Source: Clarireedia homoeocarpa (Eukaryota > Ascomycota > Leotiomycetes > Helotiales > Rutstroemiaceae). Taken from it: 64,000 nucleotides of DNA. Of this stretch, positions 1 through 11,204 are shown one piece after another. Under the pieces are notes generated by a model. The model saw nothing but the letters and a program-made list of their open reading frames with translations, had not been told where the DNA came from and ran no database searches. The stretch is taken from NCBI GenBank assembly GCA_001465935.1, contig LNKV01000027.1, positions 248,001-312,000 of the forward strand. The letters are read 5' to 3'. Each line of letters starts with the position of its first letter. Within the stretch, counting starts at the first letter, position 1. The position numbers were made by a program, and so were the translations under genes.

Positions 1-874
1 TCCATCGTGAGAATGATTATGACCAGACATGATGGTTGTACAATACCAAATAACTTAGCAAGCAAGGGTGAGGCAAGTATGACGAGGAGCTGCAGTGCGA
101 AGACCCGTAGATGAAGACAATGAACAAGGAAGCTTTCCTATTGTGCTACCGAGACTTCTTGCGTGTAGAAAGATGTGAGTAACTGCAGGTCGTTGGAGAA
201 GAAGCTAGACCCAAACAAACGATCCTGCCTTGCGTGCTCACCAAGATTCGCTTTGCTGCATAAGAATGAGGTCGGGGTTTGCAAAATACCGTCACTTTCC
301 GTCGTACTGTATGGGTATCGGCATAGCCCTGATAATCGTTGCCAACCCGATGCACGCCGATGCACGCCGATCCAATGCAAGAAGCTTGGTGGCTTCCTGA
401 CAACAACCAGCTTCTTATTGTAAAAACTCGTATACTGTACTTCGTACATCTTATTGTGCAAGTAAAATGAGATATTGGGAATTTATATTTACCAGAATAG
501 AGATCCCAAGATATATATGGTATATACGGTATATATCTCGTGGTTGAATAATATAAATTAGTGACCCACACCGCATTCTCACTGGACTTGACCAGAGCTC
601 TCTCTGCACGTGATCTTCATGACTCAACGTCACAGTGCGGAAAGAGATTTATCTGCCCCGCACTAAGAATCCCTACCAGTGTCGTCAATTCAATCGTCCC
701 CCACTGATCACACTTCTAGCAATTTGTTTCTGTTTCCTTAAGGTGCGTCGCGTCTCTACATAACTTGACACATCATATACCGTGAGCTTTCTAACACATC
801 ATAGGCATCGTTTTTCGTATTGGGAACTCGACTTTCAATATTTGCTCTGCCAATTGATTCAACAAAAAACGAAT
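1..874. other. No gene recognised; upstream of adenylosuccinate synthetase
   Basis: Short overlapping frames on both strands (for example 138-461 and 175-423) lack any family resemblance and appear to be chance frames. The stretch around 510-545 is a TA-rich low-complexity run. The last ~150 bases should hold the promoter and 5' leader of the adenylosuccinate synthetase gene. Confidence 0.5.
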
Positions 875-3090
875 ATGGCTACAGTCGTGCTTGGTGCTCA
901 GTGGGTGGGTTTGATCTGCGAAAACAACTCCACGGCGAATGCTAACTTGGGGGATAGGGTGATGAAGGAAAGGTATGGGCGGTCACAATTGCTGGCTCAT
1001 TCTTGAATCAGAGGCTGACTGGGAGCCCATAGGGAAAACTTGTCGATATTCTCTGCAGAGAAGACTTGAGGCTATGCTGTCGTGCTCAGGTTAGTGGTCA
1101 CTGCTTTAACATCCACCAGTATTGGAATATCTACTAATGCTGCTTCCCAAAGGGCGGAAACAATGCCGGGTAAATCTATGCATCGAGTCACAACGTTCGC
1201 GACGGTTTGGCTGATAGTGTTAGGCATACAATTGTGGTTAATGGCTTGACATAGTGAGCTTCTTAGAGACAATAGCCTTTTGGTTAACTAAGGGTTGTTT
1301 ACGTGGAAGGTCATGGGCTAAAAGTTATACAGCGATTTCCACATCCTTCCTAGCGGTCTCCTCAATCCGAATTGTATCAACTTGGTCGGAAGCGGATGTG
1401 TAGTCCACATCCCTGGACTGTTGAAGGAACTTGAAGCTCTCGAGGAGAAACTCCCTGGAGCTAGAGAGAGGCTTCTTATCAGTGACAGATGCCAGTGAGC
1501 GTTACATAAGACTTAGGGTATCATCAAATTTCACTAACTATCCTAGTGTTGTCCTCGACCTTCACCAGAAGCTGGATGGACTTGAGGAGGCTGGACTTGG
1601 TGGTGGTAAGATCGGCACTACAGGAAAAGGTAATGTCACTCTACCTACAATGCACTATGTCTGCTAACCTGATCAAAGGCATTGGCCCATGTTATTCTAC
1701 CAAAATGGCTCGAGCCGGTGTCAGAATTTCTGATATGTTCCGCGAGGCTTACTTTGAAGAGAAAGTACGAGCGATGGCTAGTGATGCTAAGAAGAGGTTT
1801 GGAGACTTGCTACAATATGATGTCGAAGAGGAGTTGGCTAGGTTCAAAGTAGTTCGCCTGAGCTGTTTTCATGATTCTTTGCTAACCAATTATAGAAATA
1901 TCGAGCCGAACTAGCTTCACTTGTCGTGGATCAGCTTCCCTTACTCGTCGATGCGCAAAAGACCGATGCTCCAATGCTTATTGAGGGTGCAAATGCCATA
2001 ATGGTTTGTCTCCCAGATTCTATGTAGGAAAATTTTTATTGATATTATGGCAGTTGGACATTGACGCTGGCACTTATCCGTAAGTTCTTTCCCCTACCAC
2101 GTTAAAAATTTGCTCATGGCTAACATTCCACAGCTTTGTGTAAGTTGATACGATCTCGTTATTGGATCCTGCTCCATACATACTACCCCACTTTCAACTT
2201 GATCTGCTCGTTTGGAGATCATATTTGCTTACTTTATCTTTCAGAACGAGCTCGAACACAGGCCTTGGAGGTACGTAGCATCATTACCAGACATCCCTTC
2301 CAGTTTGGCTGACAGCAGGTAGGTATCTTTACTGGTCTTAGTGGCTTAAACCCCAGAAAAGTCAAGAACATCTACGGCGTGGTCAAGGTAGGTCACTCTG
2401 AATTATTCTCAGCTCGATATCTGGTTACAAACGGCTCACATATTCTCCATAGGCATACACGACTCGGTAATTATCCAGTCTAATTGCAATGGTACTAGAA
2501 GCTAATAATAGAAGTGTTGGTGGCGGTCCATTCCCAACAGAAGATTTAGGGAAGGTTGGCGAGACACTCCAAGAAATTGGTAGGGAGTTTGGTGTCACTA
2601 CTGGACGTCGAAGGAGGTGCGGGTGGTTGGATCTTGTTGTGGTCAAGGTTAGATACGTCGATTTCTGTGCAATCTACTTGACTAATATATTTAAACATAG
2701 TACTCCACCAATATTAACAGCTACACCGCCATCAATTTAACAAAACTGGATATTCTTGATTCATTCGAGGAGATTAAAATTGCTGTTGCATATCGAAATC
2801 CTGAGACCGGGGAGAGATTGGAGTCTTTCCCGGCAGACCTCGAGTTACTAGAGAAGCTTGAACCTGAGTATGTCACCATGAAAGGTTGGAATGAGCCGAT
2901 CACCGGCGCTCGGAGTTACTATGAGCTTCCACTTGCCTGTCGCCAGTACTGTGAGTTCATCGAAAAAGAGGTTGGAGTGAAAATAAAGTTCATTGGTGTT
3001 GGTAAGTTTACTTCCAGTTAGCACAGCAAAAAGCAGTTTACTAACACCTAAATCGCAGGTCCTTCACGAGAGGACATGATCAGTAAATAG
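875..3090 (+). CDS. Adenylosuccinate synthetase, 17 exons including micro-exons
   Basis: Joins IMP and aspartate using GTP to make adenylosuccinate, the first committed step to AMP in the cytosol. Exons I infer: 875-904, 958-972, 1033-1089, 1153-1169, 1224-1253, 1333-1494, 1547-1629, 1679-1848, 1896-2003, 2054-2079, 2134-2139, 2245-2270, 2323-2387, 2453-2466, 2512-2647, 2701-3001, 3059-3090. They sum to 1278 bases, giving 425 residues, the normal family length. The joined frame shows MATVVLGAQW then GDEGKGKLVDIL (the GTP loop), GGNNAGHTIVVNG, GTTGKGIGPCYSTK, a TYPFVTSSNTGLGG segment and TKLDILD (guanine recognition). Every junction is GT-AG and most introns are 45-65 bases with CTAAC-type branch sites. 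Exon 2 (15 bases) encodes GDEGK and exon 11 has only 6 bases. The intron density is far above every other gene here. Any intron-unaware reading would call this a pseudogene, but all motifs survive splicing, so I consider it intact. The family call is very sure; the smallest exons are inferred. Confidence 0.9.
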
Positions 3091-4351
3091 AGCCTGCGTT
3101 GTTGATTTTTTGAGTTGTTCATTTTGTACGTCTAAAAATATAGATCTTTAAGAAAATAGAATTTAAATTACTACATCAATACCGATTTGGGACATTATTG
3201 TTGCACCCGTGGATGTGCGGCTACCCTAGAAAGAGAAAATGACCAGCTTCGACTAATAGTTGGTAGTAGCTACATAAGCTACACAAAGGCAGCTTTCTTT
3301 CGCATTGTTGTCTAAAATTTCAAACCCATTTTCCTTCTTCATTGATTTGTCAGTCATGGATATGGAAATTAGGTCGATGACTCACAGCGTGGGTATCTTG
3401 TCGCTTCCTACGGAAGAATACATTGATTTGGGGGAACGACTCGATGTCAAGATTTTGGGATGTCTAGTGCGTGTTTGTCGGGGCTTTGGGGGTGTGTTTA
3501 CGCCTATGTTGTATGCGAAATGGTATTTGGAATTCCCCATCTACTATCAAATATTCGGATTGTGAAGTATGCTGGGTATCTCCTTTAATGCTTCCATTCC
3601 TTGTTGCATTAGCTAGTCTTCCAAACTGATCTATAATACTATGACTGCTTGCAAGCACAGATTTGTCGGCAGCTAGAAGAGTGAGTCATCAAGCAATACT
3701 TCGAGCCTCAAATTATTCCTGCTCTCCAACCATAACTCGAAGTTCTTCAGTCCCTACAATGGTAGGAGATTCGCCCGACACCCCGCATAATTCGGATAAT
3801 ATCAGGGGTTGATGTTCGGAATTCTTTTTCATCCGTCCTAGACCACTCCCACGTGATTAATAGTAAGCACAACTGACCCCACCACTTTTTGGAGCTCCAA
3901 GCTCCATCCCAAGAATCCCAAGAATCACTAAATCACGAATAAAGGTTACGCATCCGATCTCAGCAATCTGCAGACTTCGTGCGTCCGGGGCAATCCAAAC
4001 CACATTACATCTTACTTCTTTTCTCGGGTTGTGTTTATGGAGGAACAGAATCCAAAAAGATTGTCAACATGCGCATTTCCAGTCCGGCTCACGATCGTCA
4101 AGACTTTTATTCCCAAGACGCGATTTGCTGACGAAATTGAGTATGTCCGGAAAACGGCCATAGATTGCGTCACAATTATGGATAAATACTCTTGTTGACC
4201 CCTCCGCTCCTTGGAGCTGCTTGCTATATTAGGCTGAGTTCCCGCGACTAAACATCATCAATGATAAGAACCCCTCATCGACCATCTTGAGCGCAGTCAA
4301 TCACTCTCAACAACATACGAACTGAACTCTCTGCAGAATCCAGTTGTCAAG
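3091..4351. other. Intergenic, no gene recognised
   Basis: A frame at 3305-3565 (86 codons) has no recognisable motif. The 4230-4350 stretch directly before the oxidoreductase ATG is CT/CA-rich and likely holds its promoter and leader. Confidence 0.5.
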
Positions 4352-5453
4352 ATGTCGATTGGTGTTGCGATCGTGGGATCTGGTATCTTTGTGCGAGAAG
4401 AACATCTGGTACGTTATATTTCCATGCCCGCCTACTACTTCTGCGCCACCAGTCCTTTCTAACTTGTCTCCCTAGCCGGCTGTTCAGAATACATCATTCC
4501 TCAGTCTCAAGGCGATATATTCCCGCTCTCTCGCATCCGCAAAATCGCTGAACGTCGACGTTCCCCTCTACTCCGATGATTCAGGTGCAGGGAATACCTA
4601 CAACGATCTGCTCCTCCGCTCCGACATCCAAGCCGTCATAATTGCGCTGCCCATCCTCGCGCAGCCCGAATACATCGAAGCGGCACTCGCAGCAGGCAAG
4701 CATGTGCTATCGGAGAAGCCAGTTGCAGCTGACGTCGCGCGCGCGAAGCACTTGATCGAATACTACAAAAGCGATAAGGTGAAGGGCGGCGCAACATGGA
4801 GCGTGGCTGAGAATTTCCGCTTCCTAGACTCGTTCATCTACGCTCGGGATGAAGTCGCAAAGCTTGGGAGGGTGTTGGGGTTTCGCATAAAGATCTTTGG
4901 AAATATCAAGCCGGGAGATAAATATTTTGAGACGGAATGGCGGAAGAAGCCTGCGTATCAGGGAGGTTTCTTACTCGATGCCGGCGTCCATTTCACTGCC
5001 GGGACGAGATTTCTTCTGGGCGAAGCTGCGCGGCCAGTGGCTGTTTCTGCGTACTCGGCGCTTCTGCGCGAACACCTCCCGCCGGTTGATACGATCAACT
5101 CGGTGTGGCTTACCAAGTCCGGCGTCTCAGGCACTTTCTCGATATCCTTCGGCACCACCCTCTCAGGCAGCGAATACGTCGTAGCATGCGAGAACGGCAG
5201 CGTCACTATTCAGCGAAGCAAAGTCATCGTCCGCGAAGGAGAAGAGAAGGCAGGCAACGCAAAGGAGGTTGAGTTTAAGGACGAGGGCAGTGGTGTCAAG
5301 CAAGAGGTTGCGGCGTGGGCAGAGGCACTTGCGGCTGGCAAAACTGAGCCAAGGCAATCTCCAGAAGAAGCCCTTGCAGATTTGGAGATTCTGGAAAAGC
5401 TATTGCGTAGTGGAGAGGGACAAGGGAAGAGCGAAAGTTTACAATTTACCTAA
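4352..5453 (+). CDS. Gfo/Idh/MocA-family NAD(P)-dependent oxidoreductase
   Basis: Two exons, 4352-4408 and 4476-5453, joined in phase 0, encode 344 residues. The N-terminus carries a Rossmann motif (GVAIVGSGIF, residues 4-13). This is followed by the family Lys-Pro signature SEKPVA near residue 120, whose lysine is the conserved active-site residue. The C-terminal half has the alpha/beta sheet domain typical of the family, with a GGFLLDAGVHF segment in the position where the family carries its D-x-G-x-H motif. Members oxidise or reduce sugars, inositols or dihydrodiols, and the substrate cannot be told from sequence. Length matches fungal members (340-380 residues). It lies convergent with the minus-strand gene ending at 5913. 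The start is the first ATG, right after a CT-rich leader. Family assignment is confident; substrate unknown. Confidence 0.88.
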
Positions 5454-5912
5454 ATTTCACCCGAATCAGCTATATATACACACTCCTCGGCGCAGAAATG
5501 ACAGGCCGACAACAACATCCAATAGACTACTTGGCAATAAATATATTACAGAGCCTGAGATCCTCTTAGAGAAATAAAAACATTGGAATATCTCAGATTC
5601 TCCCAAAGATCAGTAACAACATAAGAAGTAAATCGTAGCGGGAAAATAAAGAGAGGAATTTCAAATGGCATGGGGATTCAAAGCCGTATTTCGGCAGGTA
5701 GGCTACAGGTACTTAGTAGAGTCACCTCCACAGGCCCGGTCGCTAAGTTGGTGGTTCCTTTAATGCTTAGTCGCGTTGTTGTTTGCTTTCTGCGGCCAAG
5801 GAACATGGAGGCATATACACTCTCATCTATCAAACAGGCAAGTATCTGAAGTCCATAAACATGTTTGTTTATAGTTGTAAGCTTGGCATCCAGCCTCCTG
5901 CCGTTCCTGGTG
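5454..5912. other. Convergent 3' intergenic region
   Basis: Shared downstream region of two convergent genes. A/T-rich stretches with AATAAA-like words occur near 5535-5580 and could serve as polyadenylation signals for the plus-strand gene. No coding frame with family resemblance was seen. Confidence 0.4.
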
Positions 5913-6718
5913 TTACCTTGAGAATGGTGTCATGCTGCGTCTCTCACAGCTTCTGTACACGTCAGGAGACCCATAGTGCCTCCTCAGCTCAACCATATCT
6001 CTCATTTCACTCTCCGACCCATACAGCACCGACAGAAATATCCTATCGCTGATCATATTTGGTTCTGAATGCACCGGTGAGTCGTTGCGGCCCCAGGAAA
6101 ATCTAATTATTTGCCCGTCCACGAGTCTCACCGGCACTTCGGAGGAGAGCAGTTTTGCGTTCTCCTTCCTTCTTATGGGCCGGTTATCTATCGTCGCCAC
6201 CGTCTTGGTCTCGGGTAAAACTAATGTTGGGGCGCCGAGCAGAACGGTGGCATACTTGCAATGAAGAAGATGACTCGCCGAGGTACAATCGGTCATGCGA
6301 CCATCTCGATGCCAACGAGGTGTAGTGTATTCGTCGTTCGGCTTGAACATACGGACTGTAAACCAGCAAGCCTTCGGCTCTATCTTGCATTCCGATTTGC
6401 AATCTTCTCTTGTCAGCCGAATGAACTCTCTTAATATTGATTCGACATGCAATTTTATTGCATCGGAGTTATTCGACACAAACACTGAGGCTTCTTGTAT
6501 CATGAGGTCCGAAGGCATTGGGCCATAATAACTGTACTCATCTTCCTTGTAGACCTTTGTAATCTTGATCGGGTCAAGCAAAGGGGTAATGAGGGATAAT
6601 GGGGATGGTAGGGCTTCATTCCGGTCCTGCACCGCCATCTTAGTATAGTTGTCAAATATGCGGCTAAAGAACTTACCTGCAATTCCTGCTGTTCCACCAT
6701 GACCACAGTAGATGTCAT
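5913..6718 (-). CDS. Fungal hypothetical protein with dioxygenase-like HxD...H arrangement
   Basis: The main frame runs from an ATG at 6638 to a stop at 5913 (241 residues). An upstream in-frame exon, 6718-6677, can be joined through a GTAAGT donor and a CTAAG acceptor (intron 6676-6639, only 38 bases), adding 14 residues in phase 0; this part is uncertain. No named family is certain. The protein shows RWHRDGRM near the middle, then about 75 residues later SPVHSEP and DRIFLSVLYG. A histidine-x-aspartate, a distal histidine and a following arginine in this order resemble the iron- and 2-oxoglutarate-binding residues of Fe(II) dioxygenases, but this is inference from motif spacing. There is no signal peptide and no membrane segment. 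It is convergent with the oxidoreductase at 4352-5453. Confidence 0.6.
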
Positions 6719-7462
6719 GATCTGACGTGTATCGAGGCTACGAGGAATTGAAAGAAAAAGGCTCTGCGCAATTCATGAAGAACGTGAAGTTAAGAAAGTT
6801 ACGCGCCGCACAAGTACATCATCCAGCAGATAAAACCAGCACAGCGAGTGGGGTCATCATGTCCGCCAATTGTTGCAGTGGATGTCGCGTGTCTTTCCAT
6901 ACTTTGAAGAGAAGAAAACGAATCAATATCCAAAGCCACGATTCCAAGCGTAAATGGGAAACACGCGGTCGGCAATAACCCGTCTGCCGCCCAGCAAACA
7001 AAAGAATATGGGCGGTTTCCAATAATTAACGTGGTTCAAAGGAACCCCTGCGGAAATGCGGTGGGAAAAAGCGGCGTCAATGAGGTCTGATTGGGTCGGC
7101 GATGAGAAGTGACCTCCAACCAACAAACTTTCTCAGCAGGCCCACGAACGACAGGCGACGGGTACGTGATACGAAGTCGGCACATGAAATATTTGTTGTT
7201 TCAAAGCCCCACCATCGGTAGATGGTTTTCTGGCTGGCGCGAATGCTGCGATTGAATGCAGTCACATCGAGATTTCTGGCGCACCGAATATGCAGGTCCC
7301 CCGCGTTCTTCTCCCACCACTCAGGTGTCTCAAAGACATCACATTGCCTGGAAGTCCAAGGGGTGTGGCCACACATAGCCACACATGTCCAGTATGTGCG
7401 CCCGAATATAGGTTCCTTTAGGAAGGTGATATAGCCGGATGATCTATCTATATCAACATGAT
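6719..7462. other. Intergenic, no gene recognised
   Basis: Frames on both strands (for example 7077-7382 minus, 7222-7434 plus) overlap one another and have no motif or signal peptide, so I treat them as chance. The stretch contains the divergent promoters of the minus-strand gene at 6718 and the phosphodiesterase at 7618. Confidence 0.4.
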
Positions 7463-7463
7463 G

Positions 7464-7511
7464 AAGGATTTCACGTGGGAATCAATATAAAGGATTTCAC
7501 GTGGGAATCAA
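7464..7511. promoter_or_regulatory. Tandem 22-base repeat carrying CACGTG boxes upstream of PLC-like gene
   Basis: The 22-base unit AAGGATTTCACGTGGGAATCAA occurs at 7464-7485 and again at 7490-7511, separated by four bases. Each copy centres on the palindrome CACGTG, the core target of bHLH factors such as Pho4/NUC-1 and Cbf1. The pair sits 107-154 bases before the ATG of the secreted phosphodiesterase, a usual distance for fungal upstream activating sites. The repeat is seen directly; the regulatory role is inference. Confidence 0.45.
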
Positions 7512-7617
7512 CATAGAACTAAAGGATAAGTTAAATGTCCCCCGCATATCCAAGAAGCTTTTTCCAGCTTTGCCTGCTCTCTATCTCAACTTCCTAGGAC
7601 CAAGACAACTATATAAG

Positions 7618-8738
7618 ATGCGTCTCTTGGTTTTGTGTCCCCTGCTCCTTGCTGCTTCAACTACCGCTCTGGTATGCAATGGCTACTCGGCGCTGTGTTC
7701 TCGAAAATGGTCAGAAATCTCGCAGATAGGAACACACGATTCCGCCTTCGTGGGCAAGTTTCTCACGGACAATCAGGCTGTTGACGCCACCACCCAGCTT
7801 GAGGCTGGAATTCGATTTCTCCAGGCGCAGACACATTACTTCTTGGACACACTTTCTCTCTGTCACACGTCCTGTTTTGAGAAGTACGCTGGTCCACTGG
7901 TCGATTATCTCTCAGATATCAAAACATGGCTCGATGCGAATCCAAATGAAGTCGTTACCCTTCTTCTGACCAATGGTGATCGCGTCTCTGCCTCATTGTT
8001 TGGCGGGGCCATAACCTCTAGTGCCCTGAATACATACGCATACACGCCTAGCAAGACACTTGAAATCGACGAATGGCCCACTCTGCAAGAGATGATCACC
8101 TCCAATCGTCGATTCGTGGTATTTCTTGGTGAGTTATGGCAAATCCTACTAGTTGGTCTGACTGCACGATACTCATAGGACGCCTATCACAGATTATCTA
8201 GCAAACACCACATTAGTCCCATATGTCCTCGACGAGTTCGAGTACTTCTGGGAAACCGCCTTCGACGTAACGACGCCAACCTTTCCCAGTTGTGACATAG
8301 ACCGACCCCCAGGATCCACCGGTAGTGGCCTGCTGCCGCTTATCAACCATTTCCTCGATCTGGATATTGACGGGATTCTCATCCCCGATCAGTTAGCACT
8401 TAAGACCACGGTAAGCATTTTTCTCCTCGTTGGGCATGGTGGACGTGTTATCCTTACATCGTGAATTGGCGATTGTGCTGTTTCTTTTCTCCTTTGCTAC
8501 GTTATGCTCTGCCATTCTGACAAGTGTGATATATAGAATGCTGCCACTGGAACAGGAAGCATAGGTGCACAGGCAGACTTATGCACCACTAAATGGGGCC
8601 GGAAACCGAGGGTTATACTTGTGGACTACTTTGACACAGGTATGCATAGTCTCCGGGAATTCTTTCTAAGAACCGCTGAACTGACATTACAACCTAGGGG
8701 ATGTGTTCACAGCGGAGAGAACACTCAATGGCTTGTAA
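7618..8738 (+). CDS. Secreted PLC-like phosphodiesterase
   Basis: Four exons, 7618-8128, 8193-8410, 8537-8639 and 8698-8738, encode 290 residues. The first ~18 residues form a signal peptide (MRLLVLCPLLLAASTTAL), so the product is exported. The TIM-barrel PI-PLC X-like fold is shown by IGTHDSAF (first catalytic-type histidine), QLEAGIRFLQAQ, the LSLCHTSC segment and DANPNEVVTLLLTNGD, which are hallmarks of fungal PLC-like phosphodiesterases. These enzymes lack the calcium-binding and accessory domains of true PI-PLC, and the substrate is usually unknown. The barrel closes with RPRVILVDYFDTGD-like residues encoded across exons 3-4. No GPI signal or serine-rich tail is visible. The ATG at 7618 was chosen because it begins the signal peptide; the open frame extends upstream without conserved residues. 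Confidence 0.88.
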
Positions 8739-10511
8739 GAAGGACTTTATCTTTGCAAAAGACATGGAAAAAAATGAGATGATTCGCTTCGCAATCAGGT
8801 GCGAAGCGAGGGCTCTAATAAAAAGCAATATGTGCTGTACAAAACCTCTTTTTCGATAGTAACTTTATATAGGCCAACCTCTGGCGGCTGGAAAACCATA
8901 TCTCAACCCTCTAATGTTATTTCCCTCTTTATTGTTATGCTCGTGCCACTTTGCGCTCTCTGAGCCCAGCTTGTGTTGCAGCATAGCTTTCGTAAAGATG
9001 TGAGATCGTAGATAGAGACATTCGAGGAGAACGAAGGTTGCGCGGAAGAGGTGGGAAGGTTGCGAGGTGGCGATGGTGTGTGGATATTGCTCGTGATAAG
9101 ATGAGATGAGAGACCCATCTACGTTCAAGTGAACTAGGGCCTAGTCTTCTCAATGGCTGGGAATAGGCACACTCAAGTTTTGTTTGTGGTAGTATAATGC
9201 ATTAAGTAGAGCGTGGATGTTATTGCTGATTATCTTTTTATATACCCTGGAGTCATGGTAGATGGTGGCAGCGGATCCGATTGATATATCGTTGGAGCTT
9301 TGCACTTTTACATTGAGGGTTTATAAATCCTTCTTTCACCTATATAGAGTTGTTCTAAATATTGAAGCTCGTTGCGTTCATTCCCTATTCATAATGCGAA
9401 TTTAAAAGAGCGGGAAAATACCGATTGTAGCATCAATCAGTCGGTCGACCATGTTCCAATCAACCGTGATGCGAGACGGTGATGCTAACAAGCGGTAAGT
9501 CACAGAGACATGATTAAAGTTCCTCCTCACAAGCAGCGCCTTCACCTACCTCCCTCCCTATCTTAGCGCTCAATCGCCCGGCCATCTCTCCTCGATCTGT
9601 GCTATATTATCTCCCACATTACCTATCCCGCATCCGCATGCGTGCGCATCTCACCGGCTCTATCTTCCAACCCCAGCCTACATACGAACCGTATGAATCT
9701 CCGTTCACTTCTCACTTCTCTCCCACCTCACATCCTCACATCCCATCCTCCAACCCAGAACCTCCTTTCCCCGGAAACCCACCATTCCACTCCATTCTCT
9801 CCTCGGGAAAGCGAGTGAGCTACAGGAGCCAAATTAGATTAGATTAGACGAACAGAAAGGAAAGCCGCAAGAGGAGTGAGTGCTGACTTTGCTTTCCCTC
9901 TAATTTCTTATATATTATGGTTTCGATTTCGATTTCCACCAGTAAGTACTGTTACTGTTGCTGTTGCTGTTGCTGAAGTGCGGATATAGAAACAAGAGAG
10001 CAGGATTTTTTTTTTTTACAAGTGCGGTTTAACTGCAAAGAGTGAAATCTGTCTGGATTAGAGAAGAGAGGAGATATATAGGTAGATTCCTTCAAGGTAC
10101 TGTATTGTTCTACTCGTAGTGTTTTTTTGTTTTTTTTCCCTCCCCGCAAGTCATCACTGTCGTCATGGTTAAGTGAAGACTGAACAGAAAACCTAACCTC
10201 ACATAATTTTATGCGTCTCACACTAATTCTCAATTCTTTCTCGAGGTGCCAGTTCAATGTACAGTAAGGATTGTATATTTTCATTAATAGTATGTACAAC
10301 TATAACCAAGTTCATAAGGAGCGACCATTAGTTAATTATTTGGTGGCTGACGTTCATTCATCTCCCCAATGATTTTCGTTTCGTCCAGCTCATAGATAAA
10401 AAGTTTTTTTTATTTAAAAAAAAAAAAAAAAAACTCCTTCCAGACATGCAGACTCCCTGCGCGATCCATTCGCATTAAATCCTTCTTAATATCGATTCTA
10501 GCCTCACTCAA
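8739..10511. other. Long intergenic region with simple repeats
   Basis: Between two genes with no convincing frame. Frames at 8865-9153 (minus) and 9599-9847 (plus) are low-complexity proline/serine readings. It contains a CTGTTG microsatellite (about 9951-9975) and a poly-A tract (about 10416-10433) just beyond the CFEM gene's 3' end. Confidence 0.4.
9951..9975. repeat. CTG/TTG microsatellite
   Basis: About four CTGTTG units in a row in non-coding DNA downstream of the CFEM gene; no function apparent. Confidence 0.7.
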
Positions 10512-11204
10512 TTACAGAGCAAAGGCAGCCAAGAAACCAGCTCCAACAACAGCACCGGCGGCCATTATCTTGTTTGCAGCAGCAGAGCTGACGGTGGCAG
10601 GAGCGGAAGATGTAGCGGAGGCAGCAACGGATGAGGCGGCGCTGCTTGCACTGCTAACTTTGCTGGAGGCCTCGCTGCTCGCACTGCTAGCTTTACTGGA
10701 GACAGCACTGCTAGCCGATCCGATTGAACTACCGGTGGCGGAAGTGAGGAAGCTACCAGAAGATGAGGAGGATGGAGCAGCAGTGGTGGCTGATGAACTT
10801 GTTGAGGGGGCCTCAGCAGATGAGCTGGACGCTGAGCCAGAAGCTGAACTGGATGATCCAGACTTGGCTTCAGCATCACAGATCTGGGTTGTGACTGATT
10901 GAGTCTCTGTGTTGTTGTTAGATTATGTGTAGGATACGGGATGGGATGGAACGGGGGAAAACATACTCAATGCGTCGGATGTTGAGCAACCTGCTGCAAC
11001 GCAAGGTGTGGCAGCTTTGGTGATGGCATCCTTAGCAGAACCGCATTGGCAGGCGTAGTCTGTGAGACCGCAACCAGCTCCGGCGATAGCGGTGGTTAGG
11101 CACGTGAGGGAGCAGGATGGGAGAGTTGCTACGATGTCGCCGACGGATTGGGAGTAGGCGACGGATGCGAGAACGGCGGTGATGGCAGCGTATGAGAACT
11201 TCAT
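10512..11204 (-). CDS. CFEM-domain GPI-anchored cell-surface protein
   Basis: Two exons, 11204-10967 and 10906-10512, encode 210 residues. Order: signal peptide (MKFSYAAITAVLASVAYS), a CFEM domain with eight cysteines (from LPSCSLTCL to the TQICDAEAK segment, the eighth lying in exon 2), a long Ser/Ala-rich linker expected to be O-glycosylated, and a C-terminal hydrophobic tail ending AAFAL after an Ala/Asn-rich stretch, which looks like a GPI attachment signal. CFEM proteins sit on the plasma membrane or wall. Some bind haem for iron uptake and others contribute to wall stability or host interaction; which applies here is unknown. The splice junction completes the eighth cysteine, supporting the model. 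Upstream is a ~3 kb gene-free region that would hold its promoter. Confidence 0.9.

Noticed and set aside
3305..3565. 86-codon plus-strand frame after adenylosuccinate synthetase
   Set aside because: No motif or signal peptide; composition and position give no support as a gene.
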